DNA of 64,000 nt from Manganibacter manganicus (GTDB lineage: Bacteria; Pseudomonadota; Alphaproteobacteria; Rhizobiales; Rhizobiaceae), in NCBI RefSeq assembly GCF_002075885.1, contig NZ_MDET01000004.1, positions 62,001 to 126,000 of the forward strand. The letters run 5' to 3'. The notes below the pieces were generated by a model. It saw only the letters and a list, made by a program, of their open reading frames with translations. It did no database searches and was not told the origin of the DNA. The translations under genes and the position numbers were made by a program. Of this stretch, positions 18,156 to 28,597 are shown piece by piece; position 1 is the stretch's first letter, and each line of letters starts with the position of its first letter.

Positions 18156-19130
18156 ATGATCGCCAAGCATTCGCCAGTTCTCATCATCGGCTCCGGCCCA
18201 GCCGGTTATACGGCCGCGATTTACGCTGCACGAGCTATGCTCAAGCCGCGGCTGGTAGCGGGCTTGCAGCAGGGCGGACAGTTGATGATCACCACCGACG
18301 TCGAAAATTATCCCGGTTTCGCCGATCCGATCCAGGGGCCGTGGCTGATGGGAGAGATGTTGAAACAGGCCGAGCATGTCGGCACTGATGTCGTCAACGA
18401 CATTATCACCCAAGTCGATCTTGATGTTCGGCCGTTCCGTGCCATCGGCGATTCGGGCACGGTTTATACCGCCGATGCCTTGATTATCGCGACCGGGGCG
18501 CAGGCCAAATGGCTCGGCATTCCTTCCGAGCAGACTTTTATGGGCTTCGGAGTCTCGGCCTGCGCCACCTGCGACGGCTTTTTTTATCGCGGCAAGGACG
18601 TGGCGGTGGTGGGCGGCGGCAATTCCGCGGTGGAAGAGGCGCTCTATCTTTCCAATCTGGCCAAAAGCGTCACCGTCATTCATCGCCGCAGTGAGTTCCG
18701 GGCTGAACGCATCCTGCGCGAGCGGCTGTTGGCCAAGGAAAATGTGCGCGTCATTTGGGATAGCGTGGTGGAGGAGATCACCGGGCGACCGGGCAAGACC
18801 CCGCTGCCACCTTCGGTTGAAGGGCTGAAACTCAAGAACGTGACGAGCGGGCAGGAAACGTCGCTTGTGGTGGACGGTGTGTTCGTGGCGATCGGCCATG
18901 CGCCGTCGGTGGAACTGTTCGCCGGCAAGCTTAAGCAGAAGCCGAATGGTTATTTGTGGACGGCTCCCGATTCGACGGCCACCGACGTACCCGGCGTGTT
19001 TGCCGCCGGCGACGTGACCGACGATATCTATCGCCAGGCCGTCACCGCGGCTGGGCTCGGTTGTATGTCGGCGCTTGAAGCGGAAAAATATCTGGCTGGC
19101 ATAGAGGTTCACAGGGAAGCGGCGGAATAA
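18156..19130 (+). CDS. trxB: Thioredoxin-disulfide reductase
   Basis: 324 residues from ATG 18156 with GGAAGG upstream; an upstream frame extension is not family-like. FAD-binding GSGPAGYTAAIYAARA (12-27), redox CATC at 136-139, NADPH-binding GGGNSAVEEALYL and C-terminal FAD motif FAAGDVTDDIYRQ. It reduces thioredoxin with NADPH in the cytoplasm. It sits between an Lrp regulator and lsrB, linking the locus to redox control. Confidence 0.97.
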   Translation: MIAKHSPVLIIGSGPAGYTAAIYAARAMLKPRLVAGLQQGGQLMITTDVENYPGFADPIQGPWLMGEMLKQAEHVGTDVVNDIITQVDLDVRPFRAIGDSGTVYTADALIIATGAQAKWLGIPSEQTFMGFGVSACATCDGFFYRGKDVAVVGGGNSAVEEALYLSNLAKSVTVIHRRSEFRAERILRERLLAKENVRVIWDSVVEEITGRPGKTPLPPSVEGLKLKNVTSGQETSLVVDGVFVAIGHAPSVELFAGKLKQKPNGYLWTAPDSTATDVPGVFAAGDVTDDIYRQAVTAAGLGCMSALEAEKYLAGIEVHREAAE

Positions 19131-19195
19131 GCCGTAGAGTGCCCCGGCCGTTGGCTTGATCCTTCGACTGGTCGCCAGAAGAAACGAGGGGAATC

Positions 19196-20086
19196 ATGGC
19201 GTTAGACTGGGACAAATTGCGCGTATTTCACGCTGCGGCGGAGGCCGGCTCCTTCACGCATGCGGCGGAGACGCTGCATCTGTCGCAATCGGCAATCTCC
19301 AGACAAGTAAGCGCGCTGGAGCACGATGTCGGCGTGCCGCTGTTCAACCGGCATGCGCGGGGACTGGTGCTGACCGAGCAAGGGGAGATGCTTTTTCGCA
19401 CCGCCCATGACGTGCTGATGAAACTGGAAAATATTCGCCTCCGATTGACGGAAGGCAAGGACGCGCCCACCGGCGTGTTGCGTGTAACCACCACCGTCGG
19501 CCTCGGCACCGGATGGCTGACTGAACGCTCCAAGGAATTCCTCGACCTCTACCCGGAAATCAATCTGCAACTGGTACTGACCAACGAGGAACTCGACCTC
19601 ACAATGCGGCAGGCGGATTGTGCGGTCAGGCTGCGCCAACCACAACAGCCGGATCTGATTCAGCGGCGGCTGTTCACCGTGCATCTGCACGTCTTTGCCT
19701 CCCAGGATTATCTCGACAAGCACGGAACGCCGCAATCCGCCGCTGACCTGGACCGCCACCGCATCGTTACCTTTGGCGAGCCGGTGCCGCCTTATCTCGC
19801 CGGCCTGAATACATTGGAGACAGTTGGCCGGCCGGACGGCTTCAAACGCCCGTCGGTACTGCAAATCAACGACCTGATGTCGATTCGTCGGGCAATCAAG
19901 CGCGGGGTCGGCATAGCGATGCTTCCCGATTATATGGCCGATGCCGGTCTGGTATCGATCCTGCCGGAACTTGAGGGCCCGTCCTTTGATACTTTCTTCG
20001 TCTACCCCGATGCCATGAAGAATCAGGCCAAGTTGAAAGCCTTCCGTGACTTCATGTTTGCCAAGGCTCGCAATTGGGCCTATTGA
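19196..20086 (+). CDS. lsrB: LysR-type regulator LsrB/VtlR
   Basis: 296 residues with GAGGGG before the ATG. The N-terminal sequence MALDWDKLRVFHAAAEAGSF and the whole LysR fold (wHTH 1-65, effector domain 90-290) match the LsrB (Sinorhizobium) / VtlR (Brucella) orthologue group. LsrB is linked to redox and symbiosis functions, and VtlR controls an AbcR sRNA and virulence. The gene lies 65 bases after trxB. An AbcR-like sRNA lies downstream with a T-N11-A palindrome at its promoter. Confidence 0.92.
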   Translation: MALDWDKLRVFHAAAEAGSFTHAAETLHLSQSAISRQVSALEHDVGVPLFNRHARGLVLTEQGEMLFRTAHDVLMKLENIRLRLTEGKDAPTGVLRVTTTVGLGTGWLTERSKEFLDLYPEINLQLVLTNEELDLTMRQADCAVRLRQPQQPDLIQRRLFTVHLHVFASQDYLDKHGTPQSAADLDRHRIVTFGEPVPPYLAGLNTLETVGRPDGFKRPSVLQINDLMSIRRAIKRGVGIAMLPDYMADAGLVSILPELEGPSFDTFFVYPDAMKNQAKLKAFRDFMFAKARNWAY

Positions 20087-20277
20087 ACAAGACGCGAAAT
20101 TGCCGCCTGTTTCACGTCAGTCGCAGGCCTGCGTGCCATGGGCATGAGGGTGCGACAAATCCCATTTAGGCACGCTCTGCAAGATCGCGACGCGCTTAAC
20201 TGCGACTTAACCGATTTATCGTCTGTTTCTGGCTCTATTTCTTGCAAAAAGGTATTGGACCACAGCCTCAACCTTTA

Positions 20278-20294
20278 TGCATGCGTGCAATGCA
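20278..20294. promoter_or_regulatory. Candidate LysR-type operator (T-N11-A) for LsrB/VtlR
   Basis: Inverted repeat TGCAT-N7-ATGCA whose outer T and inner A fit the LysR T-N11-A rule. It lies about 45-60 bases upstream of the likely start of the AbcR-like RNA, a usual activator position. Binding is inferred only. Confidence 0.5.
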
Positions 20295-20336
20295 AAATAG
20301 GTGCTTGTTTATCGGAAGGGGAGAGCACATATATCA

Positions 20337-20455
20337 TTTATCTCCAGGGCGCGTTCTCCTCCCATTAGCGCCCTCGAGTGTTCCCCTCTGGAGGTTTAGC
20401 CCTAGCGGGCACTTCCAACAAACTTGGCCGGGTCTTCTTGGATCCGGCTTTTTTG
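20337..20455 (+). ncRNA. abcR: AbcR-like trans-acting small RNA (alpha-r15 family)
   Basis: Three features support this call. A first hairpin (GGGCGC 20347-20352 with GCGCCC 20368-20373) presents the loop GTTCTCCTCCCATTA, which is complementary to ribosome-binding sites. A middle region has more C/U-rich single strand (TTCCCCTCTGG). A terminator stem 20427-20434/20441-20448 is followed by six T. In Sinorhizobium and Agrobacterium, tandem AbcR RNAs, which repress ABC-transporter mRNAs through such anti-Shine-Dalgarno loops, lie near this position. The 5' end is estimated from TATATC at 20330-20335. Confidence 0.8.
20427..20454 (+). terminator. Rho-independent terminator of the AbcR-like RNA
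   Basis: An 8-bp stem GCCGGGTC/GATCCGGC with one G-U pair and a 6-base loop TTCTTG is followed by TTTTTT. Confidence 0.88.
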
Positions 20456-20985
20456 TTGCTCTCCTCTGTTTGATAGGGGCCTTCAGTTTCCAGGCTGATG
20501 GGTGCATCCGTCCTTGGAGGGACGCCTCAGACATTGCCGTTGGCCGAGCGCGTCACTGCTGGTATCGCTCTCAGTTTCTTTCCTACAATTCGATAAATTC
20601 ACGCGTAACCGTGACGTGTAACCTCGGGTAACATGATGCGAGCGGCTGATCTCGGCTACAGGATGACTAGGACGCGGTCTGATCTATCGGGGGATGGGGG
20701 CATCACTCGCTGGGTCGGGCTCAGGCGGCGGCCGCGTCCAGCCTGTTTTCCGCTGCAGCGCTGCGCGCCGGCGGAACGACGCGGCGGACCTGCCGTTCCT
20801 CCCTCGGAAACGGTCCGCAACAACGGCGTCCGGCCGAGCCGGGCGCCGTTGTCATAGAGCGTGTATCCGGAAGCGGATTCGGTTCTGGAATAAGGACGCG
20901 CGCAAGATCATGCATTTGCAAGCGAGTGTGAAGGACCGCGCCACGCTTGCGTTTTCAATTTTCATCGGTCGGGCTCATTTCTGTT
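20456..20985. other. 530-base intergenic region with two strong hairpins, no gene seen
   Basis: No reading frame here looks coding. It holds an inverted repeat with 7-bp arms (20784-20790 and 20812-20818) and a C/U-rich loop, and directly after it a 15-bp near-perfect stem (20820-20834 with 20838-20852). Neither has a T-run. The 3' part lies just downstream of the EF-G-like gene on the opposite strand. Confidence 0.6.
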
Positions 20986-23037
20986 TCATGCAGCCTTGCC
21001 GGCTGCATTCATCACATCGTTGGCAAGTCGCCCGGTCAGTTCGGCCATGTGGTCGAAGCTGGCTTCATAACTGGCGACACCGGCTGTCGCTGAACGCAGT
21101 TCAATGATGAGGTCGGCGATCTCCGCCTGTGGCATTGTCGCCTCGACCATATCCCAGCCCGCCCAGTCCGCCCGTGCGTCATAGCCGAGAATCTGGCCGC
21201 GCCGCTGCGGTACAAGAGCGATGATCTTTGCCGTCGCATCGGAAGGTGTGGCGATTCGAATTTTCATGATCGGTTCCAGCAGAACCGGCGAACACTGCGC
21301 CATGCCTTCCTTCATGGCGAGCCGGGCTGCCATCTGGAAGGCCATGTCGGACGAATCGACCGAATGGTAGGATCCGTCTGACAGATTGACGGCGACATCG
21401 ACGACCGGGAAGCCGAGCGGACCGCATTTCAGGTAATCGCGCGCACCGGCTTCGGCAGACTGGATATAGGTCTTGGGAACCACACCTCCGGTGATCGTAT
21501 CCGTGAACTGGAAGCCGGAACCGCGCGGCAATGGCTTGATCTGCAAGACGACGTCGCCGAACTGGCCGTGGCCACCCGACTGCTTCTTGTGGCGGCCGCG
21601 CTGCTCGATGGGTTTGCGGATGGTTTCGCGGTAAGGAATGGCTGGTGTATAGCCTTCCACCGCAATCTGGTTCTTGCCCTCCAAACGTTCCCGAACCACA
21701 CGAAGGTGCATTTCACCGTGCCCCGACAATATGGTTTCGGCCGTATCCTGGTTGTGCGTGAGGGTGAGTGAGGGGTCTTCTTCTGCCAACCTCTGAATGG
21801 CAGCCGACATCTTGACATCGTCCTTACGATCCTTGGGACGCAGCGCAAAGGAATATACCGGTTGTGGTGGCGTGAGCGTGACCAGGGATGCCATGCCGCC
21901 TTTTGCCGTGGTTAGTGTCTGGCCAGTATACGCGCCGTCCAGTTTTCCGAGCGCCACCGTATCGCCCGCCTGCGCGGTGCCGAGCTTGGATTGATCCTTG
22001 CCGAGCAGACGATAAATGCCGGAGATCTTGTTGGACTCTCCATTGGAGAGAAAGAGTTCGGCGCCATCGCCGATCTCGCCGGAAAGAATACGCGATACCG
22101 ACAGTTTGCCGGCGTGGGCGGTATGGATTGTCTTCATTACTTGAATAACGGCCGAGCCGTTTTCAGATGCGCCGAGGCGTTGCCGCGTTGCCTCGACACC
22201 CGGCGCATCATGCCGGATCGTCTTGAGCAGACGCAGGATGCCATTGCCCTTTTCCGCCGCGCCGATCAGCACAGGGGTTACTGCGCCGGTACGCAAATCG
22301 GCAGCAAGATCGTCGAAGACGCTATCTTTCGGCGGCTCGATCTCCTCCAGAAGTTGTTCCATCAACTGGTCGTCCTGGTCGGCAAGGGTCTCCAGCATGG
22401 AGAAACGAGCTTCGATCTCGCGGGCCTTCTCGTCGTCCGGAATTTCAGCGACCTCGCTTTCTGCATATTCGCGGTAGATGTAAGCGCGCTCCAAAGCCAG
22501 ATCGATGGAGCCGATGACGATCCCATCCTTCCGCAGCGGAATCTGCCGCAGCAGAAGCGGAGCCTTACTGGTTGGTTGCAGCATCTTCAGCGTATCGCGC
22601 ACGCCCGCCGCCGTTTTGTCGATCTTGTTGAGAAAAAGGATGCGCGGCACGCCGAGTTCGTCGAGCCGCCGCATGATGAGTTGTAGTGCAGGCACCTTCT
22701 TCTCATCGGCTTCCGCAACGACGACGACGACATCGCTAGCGGCAAGTACCGGATCAGCCTCGAATGCGAACTCGACAGATCCGGGGCAATCGACAAACGT
22801 CAGGCTTTCGCCCATGAATTCAGTGGTGGCGAAAGACGCCTCCACGCTCATGGCATGCGCCCGCGCTTCGGAACTGTAATCGGAGACCGTGTTACCGGAA
22901 GAAACTGCGTTCTGACGAGAGATTGCGCCTGTTCGGGCGAGAATGGCTTCAAGAAGTGTCGTTTTGCCGCTCGAGAAGGGACCGACGATGGCGATGTATT
23001 TCGGTCCCGAGCGTCGTCCGCCGGCGCGATTACCCAT
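20986..23037 (-). CDS. Elongation factor G-like GTPase (EF-G paralogue)
   Basis: 683 residues with translational-GTPase architecture: G1 GPFSSGKT (19-26), G3 DCPG (83-86), G4 NKID (137-140), domain II, then EF-G domains III-V including GHGQFGDVVLQIKPLP. The switch I sequence RGITI of true EF-G is absent; the region reads AHAMSVEAS (60-68). G3 is DCPG, not DTPG. It matches the 'elongation factor G-like' group, which is not the housekeeping translocase. Possible roles are ribosome recycling or rescue; none is shown. Transcribed alone. Confidence 0.88.
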   Translation of the reverse strand: MGNRAGGRRSGPKYIAIVGPFSSGKTTLLEAILARTGAISRQNAVSSGNTVSDYSSEARAHAMSVEASFATTEFMGESLTFVDCPGSVEFAFEADPVLAASDVVVVVAEADEKKVPALQLIMRRLDELGVPRILFLNKIDKTAAGVRDTLKMLQPTSKAPLLLRQIPLRKDGIVIGSIDLALERAYIYREYAESEVAEIPDDEKAREIEARFSMLETLADQDDQLMEQLLEEIEPPKDSVFDDLAADLRTGAVTPVLIGAAEKGNGILRLLKTIRHDAPGVEATRQRLGASENGSAVIQVMKTIHTAHAGKLSVSRILSGEIGDGAELFLSNGESNKISGIYRLLGKDQSKLGTAQAGDTVALGKLDGAYTGQTLTTAKGGMASLVTLTPPQPVYSFALRPKDRKDDVKMSAAIQRLAEEDPSLTLTHNQDTAETILSGHGEMHLRVVRERLEGKNQIAVEGYTPAIPYRETIRKPIEQRGRHKKQSGGHGQFGDVVLQIKPLPRGSGFQFTDTITGGVVPKTYIQSAEAGARDYLKCGPLGFPVVDVAVNLSDGSYHSVDSSDMAFQMAARLAMKEGMAQCSPVLLEPIMKIRIATPSDATAKIIALVPQRRGQILGYDARADWAGWDMVEATMPQAEIADLIIELRSATAGVASYEASFDHMAELTGRLANDVMNAAGKAA

Positions 23038-23287
23038 GACTGACCTCCACTCAGTTTGCTGGAGCGGCGGCCGGTCCGGCGACCGTCGCGGGCGGCCCTA
23101 TCCCGCCCTGAGATATCGTCACACGGCTTGGCATAGGGGGCAAGAGAAATAGAAACGCATCCTGGCAGGAGCATTTCACGCCTTCGGGCGGAAGAACATA
23201 TGTTTCAAAAATGGCATCGTATGCCGTAGGCTGACCAAAAGGCGCAATCATATGGGTCATAACAGCAGCCGAGAGGAACGATCCCGA

Positions 23288-24874
23288 ATGTCAGCAGAAC
23301 TCGATTATCTCAGCCGTCTCGCCGCCAAAGGCAAATTATCGCGACGCGATTTCCTTGGCCGGGCTGCCGCGCTCGGGGTCGGTGCGTTTGGTGCCAACGC
23401 GTTGCTTTCAGGAGCGGCGATGGCTGAAGGACCGCAAAAGGGTGGCACACTTCGTGCCGGTATGGTGGGCGGCGGGGCAACCGACAGCCTCGATCCGGGA
23501 AGCTGGACGAATCAGATCCCCTATACATTAGGCCGCTGCTGGGGCGAGCAGTTGCTCGACGTCAGGCCGGACGGCGGCGTCGAGCCCAAGCTTGCGGAGG
23601 AATACAGTTCCTCGCCTGATGCCAAGGTGTGGACCTTCAAGATCCGCAAGGGCGTGACGTTTCATAACGGCAAGAATTTGACGCCGCAGGATGTCGTGGC
23701 CACATTCGAGCGCCACGGCGATGCCGAGTCGAAATCTGCGGCGCTGCCCTTCCTCACGGAATTCGAAAGCATAAAGGCCGATGGAGACAATGTTGTCATT
23801 GTCCTGAAGAACCCGAATGCCGATCTGCCTTATGTGGCGGCGGACTATCACCTGATGATCCAGCCTAACGGCGGCAAGGACAATCCGACCGAAGGCATCG
23901 GCACAGGTCCTTATAAGGTTACGGTCAATGAACCCGGCGTGCGGCATGTCGGAGAGAAATACCAAGGTTATTGGCGCGATGAGCGCGGCCATGCCGATCG
24001 GATCGAGATTACGGTCATCAACGATGCTACGGCGCGCTCGGCCGCGTTGCAGAGCGGGCAGGTGGATCTCATCAACCGGGTCGAGCCGAAGATCGTTTCA
24101 CTGTTGAAGCGCGTGCCCGGCGTGACCATTCGCAACGTGCCGGGCAAGGGGCATTATGTCTTCATCATGCACTGTAATACCGTCCCGTTCGACAACAACG
24201 ATCTGCGGCTGGCGCTGAAATATGCGGTCGACCGCGAGGAATTGGTGAAGCGCATTCTCGCTGGCTACGGCACAGTCGGCAATGACATGCCGGTGACGGC
24301 TGGTTACCCGCTGTTTTCAGACGATATCGAGCAGCGCAAATACGATCCCGACAAGGCGGCCTTCCATTACAAGAAGTCCGGCCATTCGGGACCGGTCCTG
24401 CTGCGTACCTCCGATGTGGCTTTCCCCGGCGCAGTCGACGCCGCGCTGCTATACAAGCAAAGCGCCGCCAAATGCGGCATCACGCTGGACATCAAGCGCG
24501 AGCCGGGGGATGGTTACTGGACGGAGGTGTGGAACAAGAAACCGTTCTCCATGTCCTATTGGACAGGCCGCCCGACACAGGATCAGGTCTATTCGCTGGC
24601 CTATCTTTCCAATGCCGAGTGGAACGATACACGCTTCTTCCGGCCGGATTTCGACAAGCTGATCATTGGTGCGCGCGGTGAACTGGATCAGGTCGAGCGC
24701 AAGGCGATGTATAGGCAAGCGGGCATGATCCTGCGCGACGAGGGCGGGGTGATCGTGCCCATGTTCAACAACTATCTTGATGCCAGCGGGCCGAAGGTCG
24801 GTGGCTGGGTGGACGATCCCAACGGCGAATTGATGGGCAGCTACGCGCTCATCAAATGTTGGGTGAAAGCATAG
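23288..24874 (+). CDS. ABC transporter substrate-binding protein, family 5 (peptide/nickel type), Tat-exported
   Basis: 528 residues from ATG 23288, chosen because GAGAGGA lies 10 bases upstream; an in-frame ATG at 23252 is possible. The N-terminal Tat motif SRRDFLG is followed by a hydrophobic stretch ending SGAAMA, so it is exported folded to the periplasm. The mature part has SBP_bac_5 features ([31 protein letters not shown]). No permease or ATPase genes adjoin it. This is an orphan binding protein; the ligand is unknown. Confidence 0.9.
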   Translation: MSAELDYLSRLAAKGKLSRRDFLGRAAALGVGAFGANALLSGAAMAEGPQKGGTLRAGMVGGGATDSLDPGSWTNQIPYTLGRCWGEQLLDVRPDGGVEPKLAEEYSSSPDAKVWTFKIRKGVTFHNGKNLTPQDVVATFERHGDAESKSAALPFLTEFESIKADGDNVVIVLKNPNADLPYVAADYHLMIQPNGGKDNPTEGIGTGPYKVTVNEPGVRHVGEKYQGYWRDERGHADRIEITVINDATARSAALQSGQVDLINRVEPKIVSLLKRVPGVTIRNVPGKGHYVFIMHCNTVPFDNNDLRLALKYAVDREELVKRILAGYGTVGNDMPVTAGYPLFSDDIEQRKYDPDKAAFHYKKSGHSGPVLLRTSDVAFPGAVDAALLYKQSAAKCGITLDIKREPGDGYWTEVWNKKPFSMSYWTGRPTQDQVYSLAYLSNAEWNDTRFFRPDFDKLIIGARGELDQVERKAMYRQAGMILRDEGGVIVPMFNNYLDASGPKVGGWVDDPNGELMGSYALIKCWVKA

Positions 24875-24938
24875 GCAGGCAGGTCGTCGCGCGGGCCGGC
24901 AGGTTGTGCGGGCCCGGTGGAAAGAAAGGTCAGTCGCC

Positions 24939-25334
24939 ATGAAAATCATCCCTTGCGGGAGCGTGCCAAGCGCTGTCGGCCCAGGCAGCTATTTCTCAGG
25001 TGGGGTCAGGATCGACCCGATCATCAGCGCGGCGGCGCCGGCGCGGCTGCGTGCAGCTTCGGTCAGTTTCGAGCCAGGAGCGCGCACGCACTGGCATACG
25101 CACCCGCTCGGCCAGACGCTTTACGTAACTTCGGGTGCAGGAAGGGTGCAGGTATGGGGTGAACCGATCCGCGAGATCAGGGCCGGTGATACGGTATGGT
25201 TTTCGCCGGGCGAAAAGCACTGGCACGGGGCTGGACCGGACACTGCCATGACGCATATCGCCATGCAGGAGGCGCTGGATGGCAGCCCGGTGGACTGGCT
25301 GGAAAAGGTTACCGACGATCAATATGGCGGATGA
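24939..25334 (+). CDS. Cupin domain protein
   Basis: 131 residues from ATG 24939 after AAAGGT. A single cupin barrel with metal-binding motifs [13 protein letters not shown] (about 47-59) and [17 protein letters not shown] (about 81-97). A small metal-binding protein that may be an isomerase or dioxygenase-like enzyme; substrate unknown. It lies 64 bases after the binding-protein gene, probably in the same operon, and ends at a bidirectional terminator. Confidence 0.85.
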   Translation: MKIIPCGSVPSAVGPGSYFSGGVRIDPIISAAAPARLRAASVSFEPGARTHWHTHPLGQTLYVTSGAGRVQVWGEPIREIRAGDTVWFSPGEKHWHGAGPDTAMTHIAMQEALDGSPVDWLEKVTDDQYGG

Positions 25335-25335
25335 G

Positions 25336-25364
25336 AAAAAGCCCGGCTCGAGCCGGGCTTTTTT
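25336..25364. terminator. Bidirectional terminator between cupin and aspartate aminotransferase
   Basis: Perfect palindrome GCCCGGCTCGAGCCGGGC flanked by AAAAA on the left and TTTTTT on the right, placed between convergent genes, so it works on both strands. Confidence 0.92.
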
Positions 25365-25388
25365 GAGTCTTTCTTCGTGCCGCCAACT

Positions 25389-26660
<1,272 letters not shown>

Positions 26661-26818
26661 TCAGTGCAAGTATTGTCGCTTGTTCCAGCCGGATGCCTGG
26701 GCATTAACGGGCGGTAAAATGTTATCTGCGTAGGATCCCGAATTGCCGATTGTCGGAAGAGGGTATCTTGCCGCTTGGTATCGAGCCCACACGCAGGATT
26801 GGCTGGAGAGAGCCAGGC

Positions 26819-27688
26819 ATGAGAAACCGGCGCGGACGCCATAATGTTGCCGATGCGATCTTTGCTGACGAGATAGGGCTCGAGTATGGCATTTATGATC
26901 CGTTTCGGCTGCGTAGTGCCTATCAGCCGATATTCAGGCCATGTGGTGGACAACTGGTTCCGGTTGCGGTCGAAGCTTTGATCGAGCCGCATATTGCCGG
27001 CAAGGCTACGCCGGCGACGGAATTCTTTGCCGGAATTGAGCCAGCCGATCGTCTCTTCGTCGAAAACATGTGCCGAACCCTGCATTTGCACAATTTCCGC
27101 AATGTCGGCGCCGAGGGCTTCGATCTCTTTTTCAACTACGATCCGCGTGTCAACGACGATCCGCGGCGGGCGCTCGCCGAGATCCGTTTCATGGCGTATC
27201 ATCTTGAGGAGTATGATCTGCATCCGCACATGCTGGTGTGCGAGATCACCGAAAAAGGTGCGCCGGATGCCGGTGTGTTGCGTGCGCTGGTGCACGAATT
27301 GCGCCGCCACGGCATTCGTATCGCGGTGGACGATTTCGGTGCTGGCCATTCGACCGACGAGAGACTTCGGCTTGTCGAGCCCGACATCGTCAAAATCGAC
27401 GGACACTGGTTCGCGCAACTGTGCGGCAACGCGGCGGCCGGCAGATTGTTCGGTTCGCTGGTTGCGCTGTTGCATGGACAGGGCGCCAAGGTGCTGGTGG
27501 AGGGCATAGAGGAACCCACGCAATTGCGGCTGGCGCTTGATAGCGGCGCGGATTTGTTGCAGGGCTTTTTGATGGCGCGACCGGCACTTGCCGGCACCAT
27601 TTTCCGCGACGACGCATTGGAAATCGCGGCAATCTTGGCGGAAGGCGACAATGTCGTTCCGCTGCGGCGAAAACGCCAGTTTCGTTGA
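26819..27688 (+). CDS. Stand-alone EAL domain protein (c-di-GMP phosphodiesterase-like)
   Basis: 289 residues from ATG 26819 (GGAGAG upstream); a TTG at 26750 would add 23. The EAL domain covers most of the protein with EALIEPH, EITEKG, DDFGAGHST, DIVKID, EGIEE and QGFLMARP. Most catalytic metal residues (E, E, DD, K, E, Q) are present. The Arg that normally follows EAL (EALLR) is replaced by Glu, so binding or activity may be altered. No sensor or GGDEF domain and no membrane segment. May degrade or only bind c-di-GMP. Confidence 0.85.
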   Translation: MRNRRGRHNVADAIFADEIGLEYGIYDPFRLRSAYQPIFRPCGGQLVPVAVEALIEPHIAGKATPATEFFAGIEPADRLFVENMCRTLHLHNFRNVGAEGFDLFFNYDPRVNDDPRRALAEIRFMAYHLEEYDLHPHMLVCEITEKGAPDAGVLRALVHELRRHGIRIAVDDFGAGHSTDERLRLVEPDIVKIDGHWFAQLCGNAAAGRLFGSLVALLHGQGAKVLVEGIEEPTQLRLALDSGADLLQGFLMARPALAGTIFRDDALEIAAILAEGDNVVPLRRKRQFR

Positions 27689-27763
27689 TCGACACCTCAC
27701 AAGAATTGACTGGATCGGGCCATGGCGCCAGCGCAATAGTGGCGCCGCATCAGGAGGCGACCC

Positions 27764-28375
27764 ATGACCAAGCTTTACGGAATGACCGATAGCGGCAATT
27801 GCTACAAGCCACGGCTTCTGATGGCCAAGCTCGGCATTCCGTTTACCCATGTCGAGGTGAACTCGCATACCGGCGGCACGCGCAAGCCGGAATATCTCGC
27901 CAAGAATCCCAACGCCATGGTGCCGCTGCTGGAACTGGACGACGGGCGCCGTCTGGCCGAGTCCAACGCCATTCTGCTTTATCTCGGCGAAGGCACCCGG
28001 TTTGTCCCGGCCGACAGTTATCAGCGGGCGCTTGTCCATCAATGGCTGTTCTTCGAGCAGTACAGCCACGAGCCCTATATCGCGGTGCGCAAGATGCTTC
28101 TGACCGTTCCCGAACGAGCCAGGGATGCGACGCCGGAACGGCTTGCCACGACACTGGAGCGCGGCAACAAGGCGCTTGGCGTGATGAACGGGCATCTTGC
28201 CGATCATGCCTTCTTTGCTGGCGACGCCATCAGCGTGGCCGATATCGCGCTCTATGCCTATTCACATACCGCGGAGCGGGGCGGCTTTCAGCTCGACACC
28301 TATCCGGCGGTGGCGGAATGGCTGAAGCGGGTGAGGGCCGATCCAGGCCATGTGCCACTGGAATGGCTTCCCTGA
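27764..28375 (+). CDS. Glutathione S-transferase family protein
   Basis: 203 residues. The N-terminal thioredoxin fold (about 1-77) has TDSGNCYKPRLLMAKLGI with a Ser/Cys-type active-site region, the cis-Pro in AMVPLLE and the glutathione-contact ESNAILLYL. The C-terminal helical domain has SVADIALYAYSH. Conjugates or reduces with glutathione in the cytoplasm. AGGAGG precedes the start. Stand-alone, followed by a terminator. Confidence 0.92.
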   Translation: MTKLYGMTDSGNCYKPRLLMAKLGIPFTHVEVNSHTGGTRKPEYLAKNPNAMVPLLELDDGRRLAESNAILLYLGEGTRFVPADSYQRALVHQWLFFEQYSHEPYIAVRKMLLTVPERARDATPERLATTLERGNKALGVMNGHLADHAFFAGDAISVADIALYAYSHTAERGGFQLDTYPAVAEWLKRVRADPGHVPLEWLP

Positions 28376-28400
28376 GCCGTCCACCCAACTTTCGGGAATC

Positions 28401-28427
28401 AAAAAAGGCGGGAAATTTCCCGCCTTT
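28401..28427. terminator. Palindromic terminator between GST and cspA
   Basis: A perfect 24-base palindrome (AAAGGCGGGAAA and its complement) lies next to an A-run on the left. That gives TTTTTT on the minus strand, where cspA ends, and a short T-run on the plus strand for GST. Confidence 0.85.
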
Positions 28428-28597
28428 CGAACAAGGCTTGGTAGCCTGATGGGAGCGATTGGGTCGGGCCGGCAGGCAATCTGCTGCTTCGGCTTGTCGG
28501 TTCCTTCACACTCCGGCGCGCTTTACGCACGACCGCCAGTACATCCGTGACTTGCCGCACGCCCCGAGCTATCGCCCGACGCGCGCCCTTTGCAAAA

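Noticed and set aside
17835..19112. 425-codon minus-strand frame opposite trxB
   Set aside because: Antisense shadow; trxB motifs are intact on the plus strand.
20460..20640. Second tandem AbcR copy right after the first
   Set aside because: I find no CTCC-loop hairpin with a T-tract terminator in this stretch.
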